NCBI GenBank assembly: GCA_963676435.2
Contig: CAXXOZ010000018.1
Location: forward strand, 248,001 to 312,000
DNA from: CAXXOZ01 sp963676435
GTDB taxonomy: Bacteria; Bacillota; Clostridia; Lachnospirales; Lachnospiraceae
Direction of reading: 5' to 3'
Length of the DNA: 64,000 nucleotides
Shown here: piece after piece, positions 25,983 to 34,133 of the stretch
Numbering within the stretch: the first letter of the stretch is position 1
Layout: the number at the start of each line of letters is the position of its first letter
Translations under genes and position numbers: made by a program
The notes under the pieces: model-generated
Seen by the model: the letters and a program-made list of their open reading frames with translations, nothing else
Told to the model about the DNA's origin: nothing
The model's database searches: none

Positions 25983-26633
25983 TTATTTGATAAGTTTAAT
26001 TGAATTCCTGTCATAATCTATAATGCCTTCATCACGCATTTTTGAAAGCTCACGAGAAAGAGAAGTTCTTTGAACTCCTATTCTGTCAGCAAGTTCTTTT
26101 TTGGTTATGCCTAATTGAATTTGATTAGAATTTTGAAGTTTACTCTCATGTGCTAAATAATTTAAAATACACTCGCGAATGGTTTTATTCACATAATGTT
26201 TAATTTTATCACCTAGAATAAAGGTATGATCTGAAACAAATTCAAGATAAACTTTTAAAAAAGTGGGGAACTCAGATAGCAAATCAAATAGTAAATTCTT
26301 CTCGATTACTAAAATGATACTTTCTTCTATTGTAGTTGTAGTCATAGGATAGTAAGGACTATTTGAAAACAACAGATTTCCACCCAGGATATCATCTTGA
26401 TAGAATTCAGCAATTGTAAGTAAATCTCCAGATTCATCAATACGTTCAACAACGACCGTTCCCTTTAGAATAATTTCTAGTTGGTTACATTTATCACCTA
26501 CAAAATGTACAATACTGTTCTTCTGAAAACTAATAACTTTAAATGTTCTGTTTTGAATATGAGATTTTATTATTTCAGAAGGAAGGGAACTTAATATTGT
26601 ATTACTTTCAATTAGTTTTTCGAATTGATTCAT
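25983..26633 (-). CDS. Crp/Fnr family regulator, HcpR-like by context
   Basis: A 216-residue regulator with an N-terminal cyclic-nucleotide-type sensor barrel (VHFVGDKCNQLEIILKGTVV) and a C-terminal winged helix-turn-helix (KKELADRIGVQRTSLSREL). No N-terminal cysteine cluster of the classic Fnr type is visible, so the signal is not a typical Fnr iron-sulfur cluster; heme-NO sensing as in HcpR relatives is possible. It is divergent from the split permease-hcp genes, and the palindrome in the shared spacer sits where a class II activator would bind. ATG 26633 has GGAGG on its strand. Confidence 0.85.
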   Translation of the reverse strand: MNQFEKLIESNTILSSLPSEIIKSHIQNRTFKVISFQKNSIVHFVGDKCNQLEIILKGTVVVERIDESGDLLTIAEFYQDDILGGNLLFSNSPYYPMTTTTIEESIILVIEKNLLFDLLSEFPTFLKVYLEFVSDHTFILGDKIKHYVNKTIRECILNYLAHESKLQNSNQIQLGITKKELADRIGVQRTSLSRELSKMRDEGIIDYDRNSIKLIK

Positions 26634-26646
26634 ATATCCTCCGCAG

Positions 26647-26691
26647 AGTGTTACTAAGGTAACGCTTTTTTGATGAGTATACTACTATAAT
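26647..26691 (+). promoter_or_regulatory. Crp/Fnr-type operator and activated promoter
   Basis: AGTGTTAC-TAAG-GTAACGCT at 26647-26666 is a near-perfect palindrome (7 of 8 per arm). TATAAT is at 26686-26691 with no recognisable -35. A start 7 bases after the -10 puts the palindrome centre at -41.5, the class II activator position. It also lies 14 bases from the regulator gene start, so self-control is likely. Confidence 0.7.
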
Positions 26692-26720
26692 GAACATAAA
26701 TCAAGTTAAGGAGGAATGGC

Positions 26721-27203
26721 ATGGATATTTTTACAATTATATTTTGGGTTATAGCGGTTGTATTGTTCGTAGTTTCGCTTGTTAAGAGTAAGGAGAAAAC
26801 ATTTGATGCAATGAAAAAATCAAAAAGTATGATGGGAGGTATGATAGGAGAAATTGTTGCAATAATTTTTTTAATCGGATTAGTACTTACATTTATTCCT
26901 CCGGAAACAATTAAAACAGTGTTGGGATCATCAAATACAATCGTTTCAACATTTATTTCTGCAGCGGTAGGAAGCATAACACTGATTCCAGCTTTCGTTG
27001 CTTTTCCATTAGTAGGATCATTAGTCGATGCTGGAGCAAGTATTGTACCTGCAGTTGCATTTTTGACAACGTTAACGATGGTGGGAGTAGTAACTTTTCC
27101 CTTAGAAAAGAAAGAATTTGGGACTAAATTTGCAGTAACAAGGAATTTGTTTAGTTTTGCTTTTGCTATTGTTATTGCACTTGTGATGGGGGTGATCATA
27201 TGA
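26721..27203 (+). CDS. Permease half (COG0701/DUF318-like), N-terminal repeat
   Basis: A 160-residue membrane protein with about four helices. The motif LIPAFVAFPLVGSLVDAGA followed by a Thr-rich helix is the repeat unit of the DUF318 (ArsP-like) permease family, which in full-length members occurs twice in one chain. Here one copy is encoded alone. ATG 26721 follows AAGGAGGAAT. Its stop overlaps the next start as ATGA, so the two halves are translated together and probably form a heterodimer. The substrate is unknown. Confidence 0.75.
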   Translation: MDIFTIIFWVIAVVLFVVSLVKSKEKTFDAMKKSKSMMGGMIGEIVAIIFLIGLVLTFIPPETIKTVLGSSNTIVSTFISAAVGSITLIPAFVAFPLVGSLVDAGASIVPAVAFLTTLTMVGVVTFPLEKKEFGTKFAVTRNLFSFAFAIVIALVMGVII

Positions 27204-27928
27204 AAATAGTGAGTGTTTTAAAAAGAAATAGACTTATATTTTTAGTTTTAGTTGTTTATAGTATTCTACTTTTCACGTCCCCAGACAAAGCAATCCAATC
27301 ATGGAAAAATAGTACATACTATTTAATTGAAATGTTACAGGTGCTTCCGGTAATTTTTTTGCTTACAGTTGTCATAGAAGCATTAGTTCCAAAAGAAATG
27401 ATTACAAAAGGTTTTGGAGAAAATTCAGGAATAAAAGGAAATCTATTTTCTTTATTATTAGGAAGTATTTCTGCAGGACCTATCTATGCGGCATTCCCAA
27501 TTAGTAAGCTAATGTTGAAAAAAGGTGCCAGCATTACAAATATTGTAATTATATTAAGCTCATGGGCTGTTATAAAAATACCTATGCTTGCAAATGAAGT
27601 GAAATTTTTAGGCATTAAATTTATGGGAATACGTTGGGTGCTAACTGTAATTTCGATTTTTACTATGGGATATTTTATGGCATTATTTGTAAAAACAAGA
27701 GATCTGCCTAAACCAGAAATGGAAAGTAAAGAAAGAATACTCACAATAAAACAAGAATATTGCATTGGCTGTGGTGTTTGTGTGAAATTATTACCTGAGT
27801 ATTACGAAATTAGGGATAATAAAGCTTTTGTAAAGCAAGATCCAAAAGAGAAATCGCAAATCGCTGTTATTGTGAAAATGGCAGATAAATGTCCTACAAA
27901 AGCAATTGTAGTGGGGCAATCTGAATAA
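27200..27928 (+). CDS. Permease half fused to a [4Fe-4S] ferredoxin domain
   Basis: A 242-residue protein. The first 170 residues form about four helices with the second permease repeat (ISAGPIYAAFPISKLMLKKGA), equivalent to the motif of the preceding gene. The last 65 residues form a ferredoxin-like domain on the cytoplasmic side with CIGCGVC and a distant CP, enough for one [4Fe-4S] cluster. A permease half carrying an electron carrier suggests redox-linked transport or membrane electron transfer; this is inference. It lies between the first half and a NapH-like ferredoxin gene. Confidence 0.75.
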   Translation: MKIVSVLKRNRLIFLVLVVYSILLFTSPDKAIQSWKNSTYYLIEMLQVLPVIFLLTVVIEALVPKEMITKGFGENSGIKGNLFSLLLGSISAGPIYAAFPISKLMLKKGASITNIVIILSSWAVIKIPMLANEVKFLGIKFMGIRWVLTVISIFTMGYFMALFVKTRDLPKPEMESKERILTIKQEYCIGCGVCVKLLPEYYEIRDNKAFVKQDPKEKSQIAVIVKMADKCPTKAIVVGQSE

Positions 27929-27946
27929 CGAGAGGAGGTAAAGGAT

Positions 27947-28576
27947 ATGAAGTATGTAGGAGCAATAATTCGTGGAATATTTTTGATTGGATTCTTAATA
28001 TTAATTGCAAATGGAAAAATGATGCTATGGTTGGGACTGTTTGCCATAAGTCTTTTAGTAGCAATGTTTTTTGGAAGAGTGTATTGTGGATATGCATGTC
28101 CTATGAATACTGTTATGATAGGTGTCGAATGGTTTTCAAAAAAGTTAAAAATCCAAACAAATAAGACACCCAAATGGCTGCAGTCTGGGAAAATTCCGTG
28201 GCTTACATTAACTTTTAGCATTGCATTGATGATTTCTATGAAAAGAGTTTGGCAGATTAACTTACCTATTTTACTTATTTGGTTATTTATTTCCATCTTT
28301 ATGACTTTAAGATATAGGCCCTATGTGTTTCATAATTTACTATGTCCTTTTGGTATTCTTCAAAAAACATTTGGTAGATTTTCAAGATATTCCAAGAATG
28401 TAGATAGTAATAAATGCGTTGGATGTAAACTTTGTGTAGGTGTATGTCCAACAGAGGCGATAAAAGTAAATAATGAAAAAAAGGCAAAGATTGACACGGC
28501 TTTGTGTTTGCAGTGTACTAATTGCAGTCAGGTATGTCCTAAAGAAGCGATTCAATACAATAAATTAAAACAATAA
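27947..28576 (+). CDS. NapH/NosR-like membrane ferredoxin
   Basis: A 209-residue membrane protein with about four helices, two membrane-proximal cysteine motifs typical of the NapH/NosR/RdxA group (GYACPMN and LLCPFG), and a C-terminal pair of [4Fe-4S] motifs (CVGCKLCVGVCP and CLQCTNCSQVCP). Relatives pass electrons from the membrane to reductases. Next to hcp it is a plausible electron donor for hydroxylamine or NO reduction. ATG 27947 follows AGGAGG. It follows the permease-ferredoxin gene by 18 bases. Confidence 0.82.
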   Translation: MKYVGAIIRGIFLIGFLILIANGKMMLWLGLFAISLLVAMFFGRVYCGYACPMNTVMIGVEWFSKKLKIQTNKTPKWLQSGKIPWLTLTFSIALMISMKRVWQINLPILLIWLFISIFMTLRYRPYVFHNLLCPFGILQKTFGRFSRYSKNVDSNKCVGCKLCVGVCPTEAIKVNNEKKAKIDTALCLQCTNCSQVCPKEAIQYNKLKQ

Positions 28577-28682
28577 GAAATACAAGAAAAAAATCGAACT
28601 ATAGAAGAAAATTGTTTGAATTAGCTGACTAATATATTATAATGTAATAAGTAGTTAAAATTGTAAAGTTGGGAGGAATTAC

Positions 28683-28997
28683 ATGATAGAACAAATATTT
28701 CAATTATCAAAAGGAAATGAAAAGGTTGTAGAGAAAGTAGTACAGGATGATAATATTCACTATATTCATATGATATTTAACAAAGAGGAAGGTTTACCTG
28801 AACATTTTTCCAATTCTAATGTATACATGACTGTGGTAAGAGGTAAATTATCAATTGGACTTGACGATGAAGAGATTCATGAGTATGAATCAGGAACCTT
28901 ATTAAAAATTCCGGTAAACACAAAAATGAATGTTAAGAATATGCACGAATCCACCTTGGAGCTTATAGTAGTGAAAGCGCCCGCACCAGGAAAGTAA
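28683..28997 (+). CDS. Small cupin-domain protein
   Basis: A 104-residue single cupin barrel. The first cupin motif is degenerate (the usual GxxxxxHxH is replaced by EGLPEHFSNSNVYMTVVRG) with one histidine kept, so metal binding is uncertain. Function is unknown; in this setting it may be a metal-binding or sensor protein. It lies between the electron-transfer genes and hcp, with its own possible -10 TATAAT at 28638-28643 and TTGGGAGGAA before the start. Confidence 0.75.
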   Translation: MIEQIFQLSKGNEKVVEKVVQDDNIHYIHMIFNKEEGLPEHFSNSNVYMTVVRGKLSIGLDDEEIHEYESGTLLKIPVNTKMNVKNMHESTLELIVVKAPAPGK

Positions 28998-29053
28998 TTC
29001 ATTCATGGCAACTATTAATTTGAGATAGAGAATTCATTCAGGAGGTATTTATT

Positions 29054-30682
29054 ATGAGCATGTTTTGTTATCAATGCCAGGAAACGGCAAAAGGAACAGG
29101 TTGTGAAATCAAAGGGGTTTGTGGTAAAAACGAAGAGGTTGCAAAATTACAGGATTTATTAATCTATGTGTCAAAAGGTATTTCTGAACTTGTAGTCAAA
29201 GGGAAGCTAGATGTTTCTGGTATTATGGAGACGAACAGAGAAATACTTACTAGCTTGTTTATGACCATAACAAATGCAAATTTCGACGAAAATGCTATCG
29301 AAAAGCAAATTATTAAAATGATTCATGTTCGTGATGATTTGGGAAAGAAAGTATCGCTAGATGTCTGTCATGATTCAGTATCTTTTGAAGTGGGATCCAG
29401 AGTACAGATGCTTGAAAAAGCTTCACAAGTAGGTGTATTAGCCACAGAAAATGAAGATGTAAGATCTCTTCGAGAGTTAATCATATATGGACTAAAAGGT
29501 ATGGCTGCCTATGCAGAACATGCATACAATATTGGGAAAGAAGATATCTCTATCTATTCCTTTGTATATGAAGCATTGTCTGCTACACTTGATGATACGC
29601 TCTCAGCCAATGATTTGGTCGCCCTTACACTGAAAACTGGTGAATATGGTGTTAAAACTATGGCATTGCTTGATGAAGCAAACACATCAAAATATGGCAA
29701 TCCTGAGATTACTTCTGTTAATATCGGAGTAAGAAATAACCCAGCTATTTTAATTTCAGGACATGATTTAACAGATTTAGAACAGCTTTTAGAACAGACA
29801 AAGGGAACTGGAGTAGATGTATACACGCATGGAGAAATGCTCCCGGCACACTATTATCCAGCCTTCAAAAAGTATGAAAACTTTGTTGGAAATTATGGAA
29901 ATGCATGGTGGAAACAGGTTGGAGAATTTGAAACATTCCATGGCCCGATTCTTTTCACAACAAACTGTATCGTACCACCAAAGAGTGATGAAGTAAAGAA
30001 ACGAATTTTTACAACAGGTGCATCGGGATATCCAGGATGTTCTCATATTATTGCAGATGAAAAAGGAAAGAAAGACTTTTCTGAACTGATTGCAATGGCA
30101 AAAACATTATCTGCACCGGAAGAAATTGAAACAGGAAGTATTGTGGGCGGCTTCGCGCATAATCAGGTAATTGCTCTTGCTGATAAAGTAGTTGAAGCTG
30201 TAAAGACTGGAGCAATTAAAAAATTCTTTGTTATGGCTGGTTGCGATGGAAGAATGAAATCAAGAGAATACTATACTGAATTCGCAAAAAGCCTTCCAGG
30301 TGATACGGTAATCCTTACAGCAGGTTGTGCAAAATTCAGGTACAATAAGCTGGGATTAGGCGATATAGGTGGAATACCAAGAGTGTTGGATGCAGGCCAG
30401 TGTAATGATTCCTACTCACTTGCAGTAATTGCATTAAAGTTAAAAGAAGTATTTGAATTAGAAGATATTAATGATCTTCCAATTGAGTTTAATATAGCAT
30501 GGTATGAGCAAAAAGCAGTGATTGTACTTCTTGCACTTTTATATCTTGGCGTTAAAAATATTCATTTAGGACCAACATTGCCTGGATTTTTATCACCAAA
30601 TGTTGCAAAAGTATTAATCGATACATTTGGAATAGCAGGAATCGGCACTGTTGAAGATGATATCAAATTATTTATGGCATAA
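29054..30682 (+). CDS. hcp: Hydroxylamine reductase, hybrid-cluster protein
   Basis: A 542-residue cytosolic enzyme with a [4Fe-4S] cluster held by N-terminal cysteines C5, C8, C17 and C23 and a hybrid Fe-S-O cluster held further on (GHDLTDLEQ, TNCIVPP, GYPGCSHI, AGCDGRMKSREYY, GCAKFRYN). Such proteins reduce hydroxylamine to ammonia in vitro and act as NO reductases or S-nitrosylation factors in cells. The upstream Crp/Fnr gene and ferredoxins make a nitrosative-stress function likely. The start follows AGGAGG; a small ferredoxin gene follows by 22 bases. Confidence 0.96.
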   Translation: MSMFCYQCQETAKGTGCEIKGVCGKNEEVAKLQDLLIYVSKGISELVVKGKLDVSGIMETNREILTSLFMTITNANFDENAIEKQIIKMIHVRDDLGKKVSLDVCHDSVSFEVGSRVQMLEKASQVGVLATENEDVRSLRELIIYGLKGMAAYAEHAYNIGKEDISIYSFVYEALSATLDDTLSANDLVALTLKTGEYGVKTMALLDEANTSKYGNPEITSVNIGVRNNPAILISGHDLTDLEQLLEQTKGTGVDVYTHGEMLPAHYYPAFKKYENFVGNYGNAWWKQVGEFETFHGPILFTTNCIVPPKSDEVKKRIFTTGASGYPGCSHIIADEKGKKDFSELIAMAKTLSAPEEIETGSIVGGFAHNQVIALADKVVEAVKTGAIKKFFVMAGCDGRMKSREYYTEFAKSLPGDTVILTAGCAKFRYNKLGLGDIGGIPRVLDAGQCNDSYSLAVIALKLKEVFELEDINDLPIEFNIAWYEQKAVIVLLALLYLGVKNIHLGPTLPGFLSPNVAKVLIDTFGIAGIGTVEDDIKLFMA

Positions 30683-30704
30683 ATAGAGAAGGAGGTATTT
30701 TGAA

Positions 30705-30893
30705 ATGAAAGCTGATATAGATAGAGATGGCTGTATTTCTTGTGGATTGTGTGCTTCTATATGTTCAGGAGTGTTTCGTATGGGAGATGATGGGCCAGCA
30801 GAAGTATATGTAGAAACGGTTCCTAGTGATTTGGAAAAGGATGCACTTGAAGCACAGGATAGTTGTCCAGTTTCTGTAATTACAGTGGAATAG
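30705..30893 (+). CDS. Single-cluster [4Fe-4S] ferredoxin
   Basis: A 62-residue soluble ferredoxin with CISCGLCASICSG and a distal CP, ligands for one [4Fe-4S] cluster, in the style of clostridial and archaeal monocluster ferredoxins. It sits 22 bases after hcp behind GGAGG and is the probable direct electron donor to Hcp. The unit closes with a 12-bp terminator stem. Confidence 0.9.
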   Translation: MKADIDRDGCISCGLCASICSGVFRMGDDGPAEVYVETVPSDLEKDALEAQDSCPVSVITVE

Positions 30894-30919
30894 CAGTGTA
30901 AAAATAAATTTATATTAAG

Positions 30920-30958
30920 ATATCGCCTCATTTTACATAACGTTTGATGAGGCGATAT
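30920..30958 (+). terminator. Terminator after the hcp-ferredoxin unit
   Basis: ATATCGCCTCAT (30920-30931) pairs perfectly with ATGAGGCGATAT (30947-30958) across a 15-base loop; only a short T stretch follows. Confidence 0.65.
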
Positions 30959-30998
30959 TTGAAATAGGAAAAATGAATGATTAGTGGCAGGTGATATT

Positions 30999-31259
30999 AT
31001 GAATACAAGTGCGCAAGTAATGGAAGAAACAATTAAATATTTTGATGGCGATCTGAAACGTATCAATCACCTCGTTAAAGTATATGGATTTGCTAAGACA
31101 ATAGGAGAATTGGAAGGATTGGACGAAAAGACACAGAAAATCCTTGAGATCACTGCGATTATTCATGATATTGGCATAAAAATCAGTGAAAAAAGGCATA
31201 ATAGTTCTTCTGGGTATTATCAGCAACTAGAGACGATTGGCTTTATAGGAGCCATATAG
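30999..31259 (+). pseudogene. HD-domain phosphohydrolase, truncated at the C-terminus
   Basis: 86 residues corresponding to the start of an HD-domain protein: NHLVKVYGFAKTIGELEGLD, the HD pair in AIIHDIG and NSSSGYYQQLE. The usual remainder with the later His residues (IAR...HH...D) is absent; the frame ends in unrelated IGFIGAI. The stretch to 31330 shows only a short unrelated tail. A remnant without the complete active site is the best reading. ATG 30999 follows GGCAGGTG. Confidence 0.65.
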
Positions 31260-31477
31260 GCTATATAATACCAATATTCATGATAAGATTGCGGAGAAGA
31301 AGCGTGAAGAAAAGATTAACGATACTGTTTAAGAGTAGAAACTAATTGAGAGGCTAGTGCTTCTTTGGTATAATATCAAAAGATGCACTGGTCTTTAAAG
31401 AATCATGAATTATCTAATCAAATGACCAAATTTAAAGTGTAATACTGATTTTTATTTTTGTGCGAAGGATGGGGATT
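31260..31477. other. Gene-free stretch
   Basis: About 220 bases without a supported gene. A 19-codon remnant-like frame ends near 31332 in TAA. TGGTATAAT near 31367 could be a -10 for the next gene. I see no repeat or terminator. Confidence 0.4.
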
Positions 31478-32440
31478 ATGAGTTATATTAAGTATATTTT
31501 AGAGAATGGCGAATCGTGGTTGCTTTACGCAACAAGAATAAATCTTCTAAATGAAAGCAAGGAAGATTTGAAGGAGTTGAGACAACAAGCTTTGTCTGAA
31601 CCCAAAATCAAGTCATACCTGAATGATATTGCAGATTTTCATAGCATTCTAGTAAGTAATCATAAGAACCCCGAGTTACCAATACACAAATTATTATTTT
31701 TGTTGGAGATTGGATTAGACACTGATGTTGAGGAAATACAAAAAGCCGTGGACACAATTATGGCTCATAAAGACAAAAATGGTGTATATCAATCACTAAC
31801 CAATATACCAAAACACTTTGGAGGAAGTGGAGAAGATACATTTGGTTGGTGTCTGTGTGATGCTCCGTTGTTGCTTTATGCTTTGCTTAAAGCAGGAATC
31901 AACTATGAAAATCATATTAAGCAAGGTGTGGAATACCTTTTAAGTTTCTACAAAACTCAAGGTTTTCCGTGTGTGGTTTCTCAAGAACACGGGAAATTTA
32001 GAGGTCCAGGACGAAAAGATGATTGTTGTCCATATGCCACATTAATAATGTTAAAGCTACTTTCTTATATTCCAGAATATAAGAAAAGCAAAATTAGCAA
32101 AGAAATGGCAATGATATTGTTTTCGTTATGGGAAAACAGCTTAGAAAAGCACCCATACATGTTCTATATGGGCACAGATTTTAGAAAGCTGAAAGCACCT
32201 GCTATGTGGTATGACATAGTAAGTGTTGCAGATGTGTTAAGTCATTTTGATTTCGTTAGGTCAGACAGCCGATTCTTGGAGATGGTTGCGCTTATAAAGG
32301 ATAAACAGGACGAAAATGAGTTGTTCACACCTCAGGCTGTATATCAGAAATGTAAAAACTGGGATTTTGGTCAAAAGAAACAGCCATCTTTATATTTAAC
32401 ATATCTGTGTAAACAGATATTGATACGAGTGGGATTATGA
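31478..32440 (+). CDS. Helical-repeat protein resembling prenyltransferase/terpene-cyclase toroids
   Basis: A 320-residue soluble protein with repeated helical hairpins, for example VEEIQKAVDTIMAHKDKNGVY and HIKQGVEYLLSFYKTQGFP, as in the alpha/alpha-toroid fold of squalene-cyclase and prenyltransferase relatives. A Cys/Asp-containing motif KDDCCPYATLIMLKLLSY is reminiscent of this group, but the cyclase DXDD motif is not seen, so no activity is claimed. ATG 31478 follows AAGGATGGGG. It has no functional partner nearby. Confidence 0.6.
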   Translation: MSYIKYILENGESWLLYATRINLLNESKEDLKELRQQALSEPKIKSYLNDIADFHSILVSNHKNPELPIHKLLFLLEIGLDTDVEEIQKAVDTIMAHKDKNGVYQSLTNIPKHFGGSGEDTFGWCLCDAPLLLYALLKAGINYENHIKQGVEYLLSFYKTQGFPCVVSQEHGKFRGPGRKDDCCPYATLIMLKLLSYIPEYKKSKISKEMAMILFSLWENSLEKHPYMFYMGTDFRKLKAPAMWYDIVSVADVLSHFDFVRSDSRFLEMVALIKDKQDENELFTPQAVYQKCKNWDFGQKKQPSLYLTYLCKQILIRVGL

Positions 32441-32539
32441 GAATATCATGTAGAGCATTTCAAGTTTGACAATGGGGTAGATTGACTCGAAATATAATTA
32501 TAGTAAGTAAAGAAAAATTGAACATTAATTAAGATACCT

Positions 32540-32572
32540 AGCCGTTAGGGAGATATTTTCTCCTTAGCGGCT
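32540..32572 (+). terminator. Terminator-like hairpin
   Basis: AGCCG-TTAGGGAG at 32540-32552 pairs with CTCC-TTAGCGGCT ending at 32572, followed by TATTTC. It could end the toroid gene or attenuate the next one. Confidence 0.55.
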
Positions 32573-32601
32573 TATTTCATATCAGAAAGAAGGTGAGAAA
32601 C

Positions 32602-33039
32602 TTGAAGATTAAGAAAGTGGAAGACAAACCAATGGTAATCCATACAGACTTATATGATGCAAGGAATATGATTCATTATAAACTCTTTGACGAATCGGAA
32701 GAAATGCTTCTTAGAAAGAACGTGGTCTTTTATGCGGCAATATCTGCGAAAGTGATCAACAAGACCTTTGATACCAGTGCAATTGACTCCATCACAAAAC
32801 AAAAAATAAAGACGGATCTTTTGCCGGTGATAAAAAGAAAAGATGATTTTGAACTAGAAATGGCAAAGAAAATGGTAAAAGCATATATTTCTGATTTAAT
32901 GGTTATTACAGAAGATGAAAAAAAGTTTCTGGATAGATTTGAAAACGGAGAGTATATTCCAGAACTGTTATTTGAAGATGAAAGAATTTTAGGTCGGATC
33001 AAAAATCATCCAATGGCTTTGTGGAAGACAAGGCGGTAA
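32602..33039 (+). pseudogene. Chimeric remnant: ICE-type N-terminus joined to an AbiEii-like C-terminus
   Basis: A 145-residue frame with two unrelated parts. KIKKVEDKPMVIHT at the start is a sequence I associate with short conserved proteins of integrative conjugative elements. From about residue 45 on it resembles the end of AbiEii nucleotidyltransferase toxins, finishing KFLDRFENGEYIPELLFEDE and then RILGRIKNHPMALWK. The nucleotidyltransferase catalytic motifs are missing, so it should be inactive. TTG 32602 is the best start (AAGGTG before it). A deletion joining two genes explains it. Confidence 0.55.
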
Positions 33040-33045
33040 TGATGA

Positions 33046-33070
33046 AGTTATCCAAGATTTTTGGATAACT
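33046..33070. terminator. Perfect 10-bp hairpin
   Basis: AGTTATCCAA (33046-33055), GATTT loop, TTGGATAACT (33061-33070). It follows the chimeric remnant and precedes a possible promoter for the peptide gene; a similar half occurs at about 35627. Confidence 0.45.
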
Positions 33071-33179
33071 GATACTTGTCAAAAAACTATCCAAGGAAAT
33101 TATGATAGAATAATGAAAATACCAGACACTGTCTGGCAAATTGAAACAGTATTCATTAAGTTAAGAAAGGACATTTGAA

Positions 33180-33331
33180 ATGGAAAGTCATGACAACTTA
33201 GTGAGTAATGAAGAACAAAAAAATATGAAAAAATTTGGTGATGAACCACTGCCAGAGAACGTGTATTCTTTGGACTCCGACGAGTCGGAAACGCAGTGTT
33301 TTTCGGATGTACATGGTGCATGTGGAGACGG
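33180..33331 (+). pseudogene. Small Cys-containing peptide gene, interrupted by an IS21-type element (rest at 35498-35519)
   Basis: ATG 33180 follows AAGAAAGGA. The frame is open into the insertion sequence; removing the element and one copy of its GACGG duplication restores a 58-residue frame ending ...CFSDVHGACGD-GCLDVKG and TGA at 35517-35519, followed by a terminator at 35557-35606. The peptide has an acidic first part and three cysteines in the last 20 residues. That layout recalls leader-core peptides, but no maturation gene lies nearby, so its role is unknown. Confidence 0.6.
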
Positions 33332-33368
33332 TATAAATGTCAACCTAAATTTCCCCAAAAGTGTGCAT

Positions 33369-34133
33369 TTAAGATTCCCCACTTTTTGGCAACAACATTT
33401 TCACTTTATCTTTTATTCTGTATGAATTTCCTGTTATATTAAACAAATATGAAAAGTGAAGAATTCTATCTAGTATAGCTTTTGTAATCATTTCATCATG
33501 ACCTAATATACTTGGCCATTTTTCAAAAGAAATATTACTTGTGAATATAGTTGATCTCTTTGAATATCTTAAATCTATCAATTGAAAAAACAACTTCGCT
33601 TCAAGTGGTGAAATCTCATTAAAGCCAACTTCGTCTATTATTAATAGCTTGTATTTAAAATATAATTTAAGCTTCTTTTCTAAAGCGTTTTCATCATACG
33701 CTTTTTTTAAATTCATTATCAATTTAGAAAACTTAATGAAATATACACTATTTCTTTTTATAGCCACTTCATATCCAATAGCAATAGCTAAATGTGTTTT
33801 TCCTACACCTGGATTTCCTATAAAAACAACATTTGTTGCATTTTCATAAAATGAAGTTTTAACAATATCTCTTATTTTTTCTTCCTTAATAGAAGGCTGA
33901 AAACTAAAGTCATAGTCGTCTAGCTTTCTAACAAAAGGAAAAGCAGCTACTTTCACATTATAGAGTTTATTATTTTCTTCTTTTGCTTCTACTTCTTTAT
34001 TTAATACCTTATAAAGACCTTTTAATTCAGTATTTGATATATCATCATTTATATGTAGGTCTTTCAAATACGAGTGTGCTGACTTAAGTTTTAAGTAAAC
34101 TAGTTGATCTAAAACATCATTAATCATTGTCAT
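33369..34133 (-). CDS. istB: IS21 helper ATPase IstB
   Basis: A 254-residue AAA+ ATPase, the DnaC-like partner that selects target DNA and stimulates the transposase. Walker A is VFIGNPGVGKTHLA, Walker B LLIIDEVGF, and the sensor region follows in IFTSNISFEKW. Full length. The start lies inside the end of istA, with a 14-base overlap, so translation is coupled. Confidence 0.93.
   Translation of the reverse strand: MTMINDVLDQLVYLKLKSAHSYLKDLHINDDISNTELKGLYKVLNKEVEAKEENNKLYNVKVAAFPFVRKLDDYDFSFQPSIKEEKIRDIVKTSFYENATNVVFIGNPGVGKTHLAIAIGYEVAIKRNSVYFIKFSKLIMNLKKAYDENALEKKLKLYFKYKLLIIDEVGFNEISPLEAKLFFQLIDLRYSKRSTIFTSNISFEKWPSILGHDEMITKAILDRILHFSYLFNITGNSYRIKDKVKMLLPKSGES

Noticed and set aside
26654..27199. 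A 181-codon open frame on the minus strand opposite the first permease gene
   Set aside because: Low-complexity, Thr/Ile/Asn-rich composition and no ribosome binding site; the plus strand has a clear membrane-protein gene with AAGGAGG.
34120..34133. istA-istB overlap as a frameshift fusion
   Set aside because: The overlap is ordinary translational coupling in IS21 elements; both proteins have their own start.
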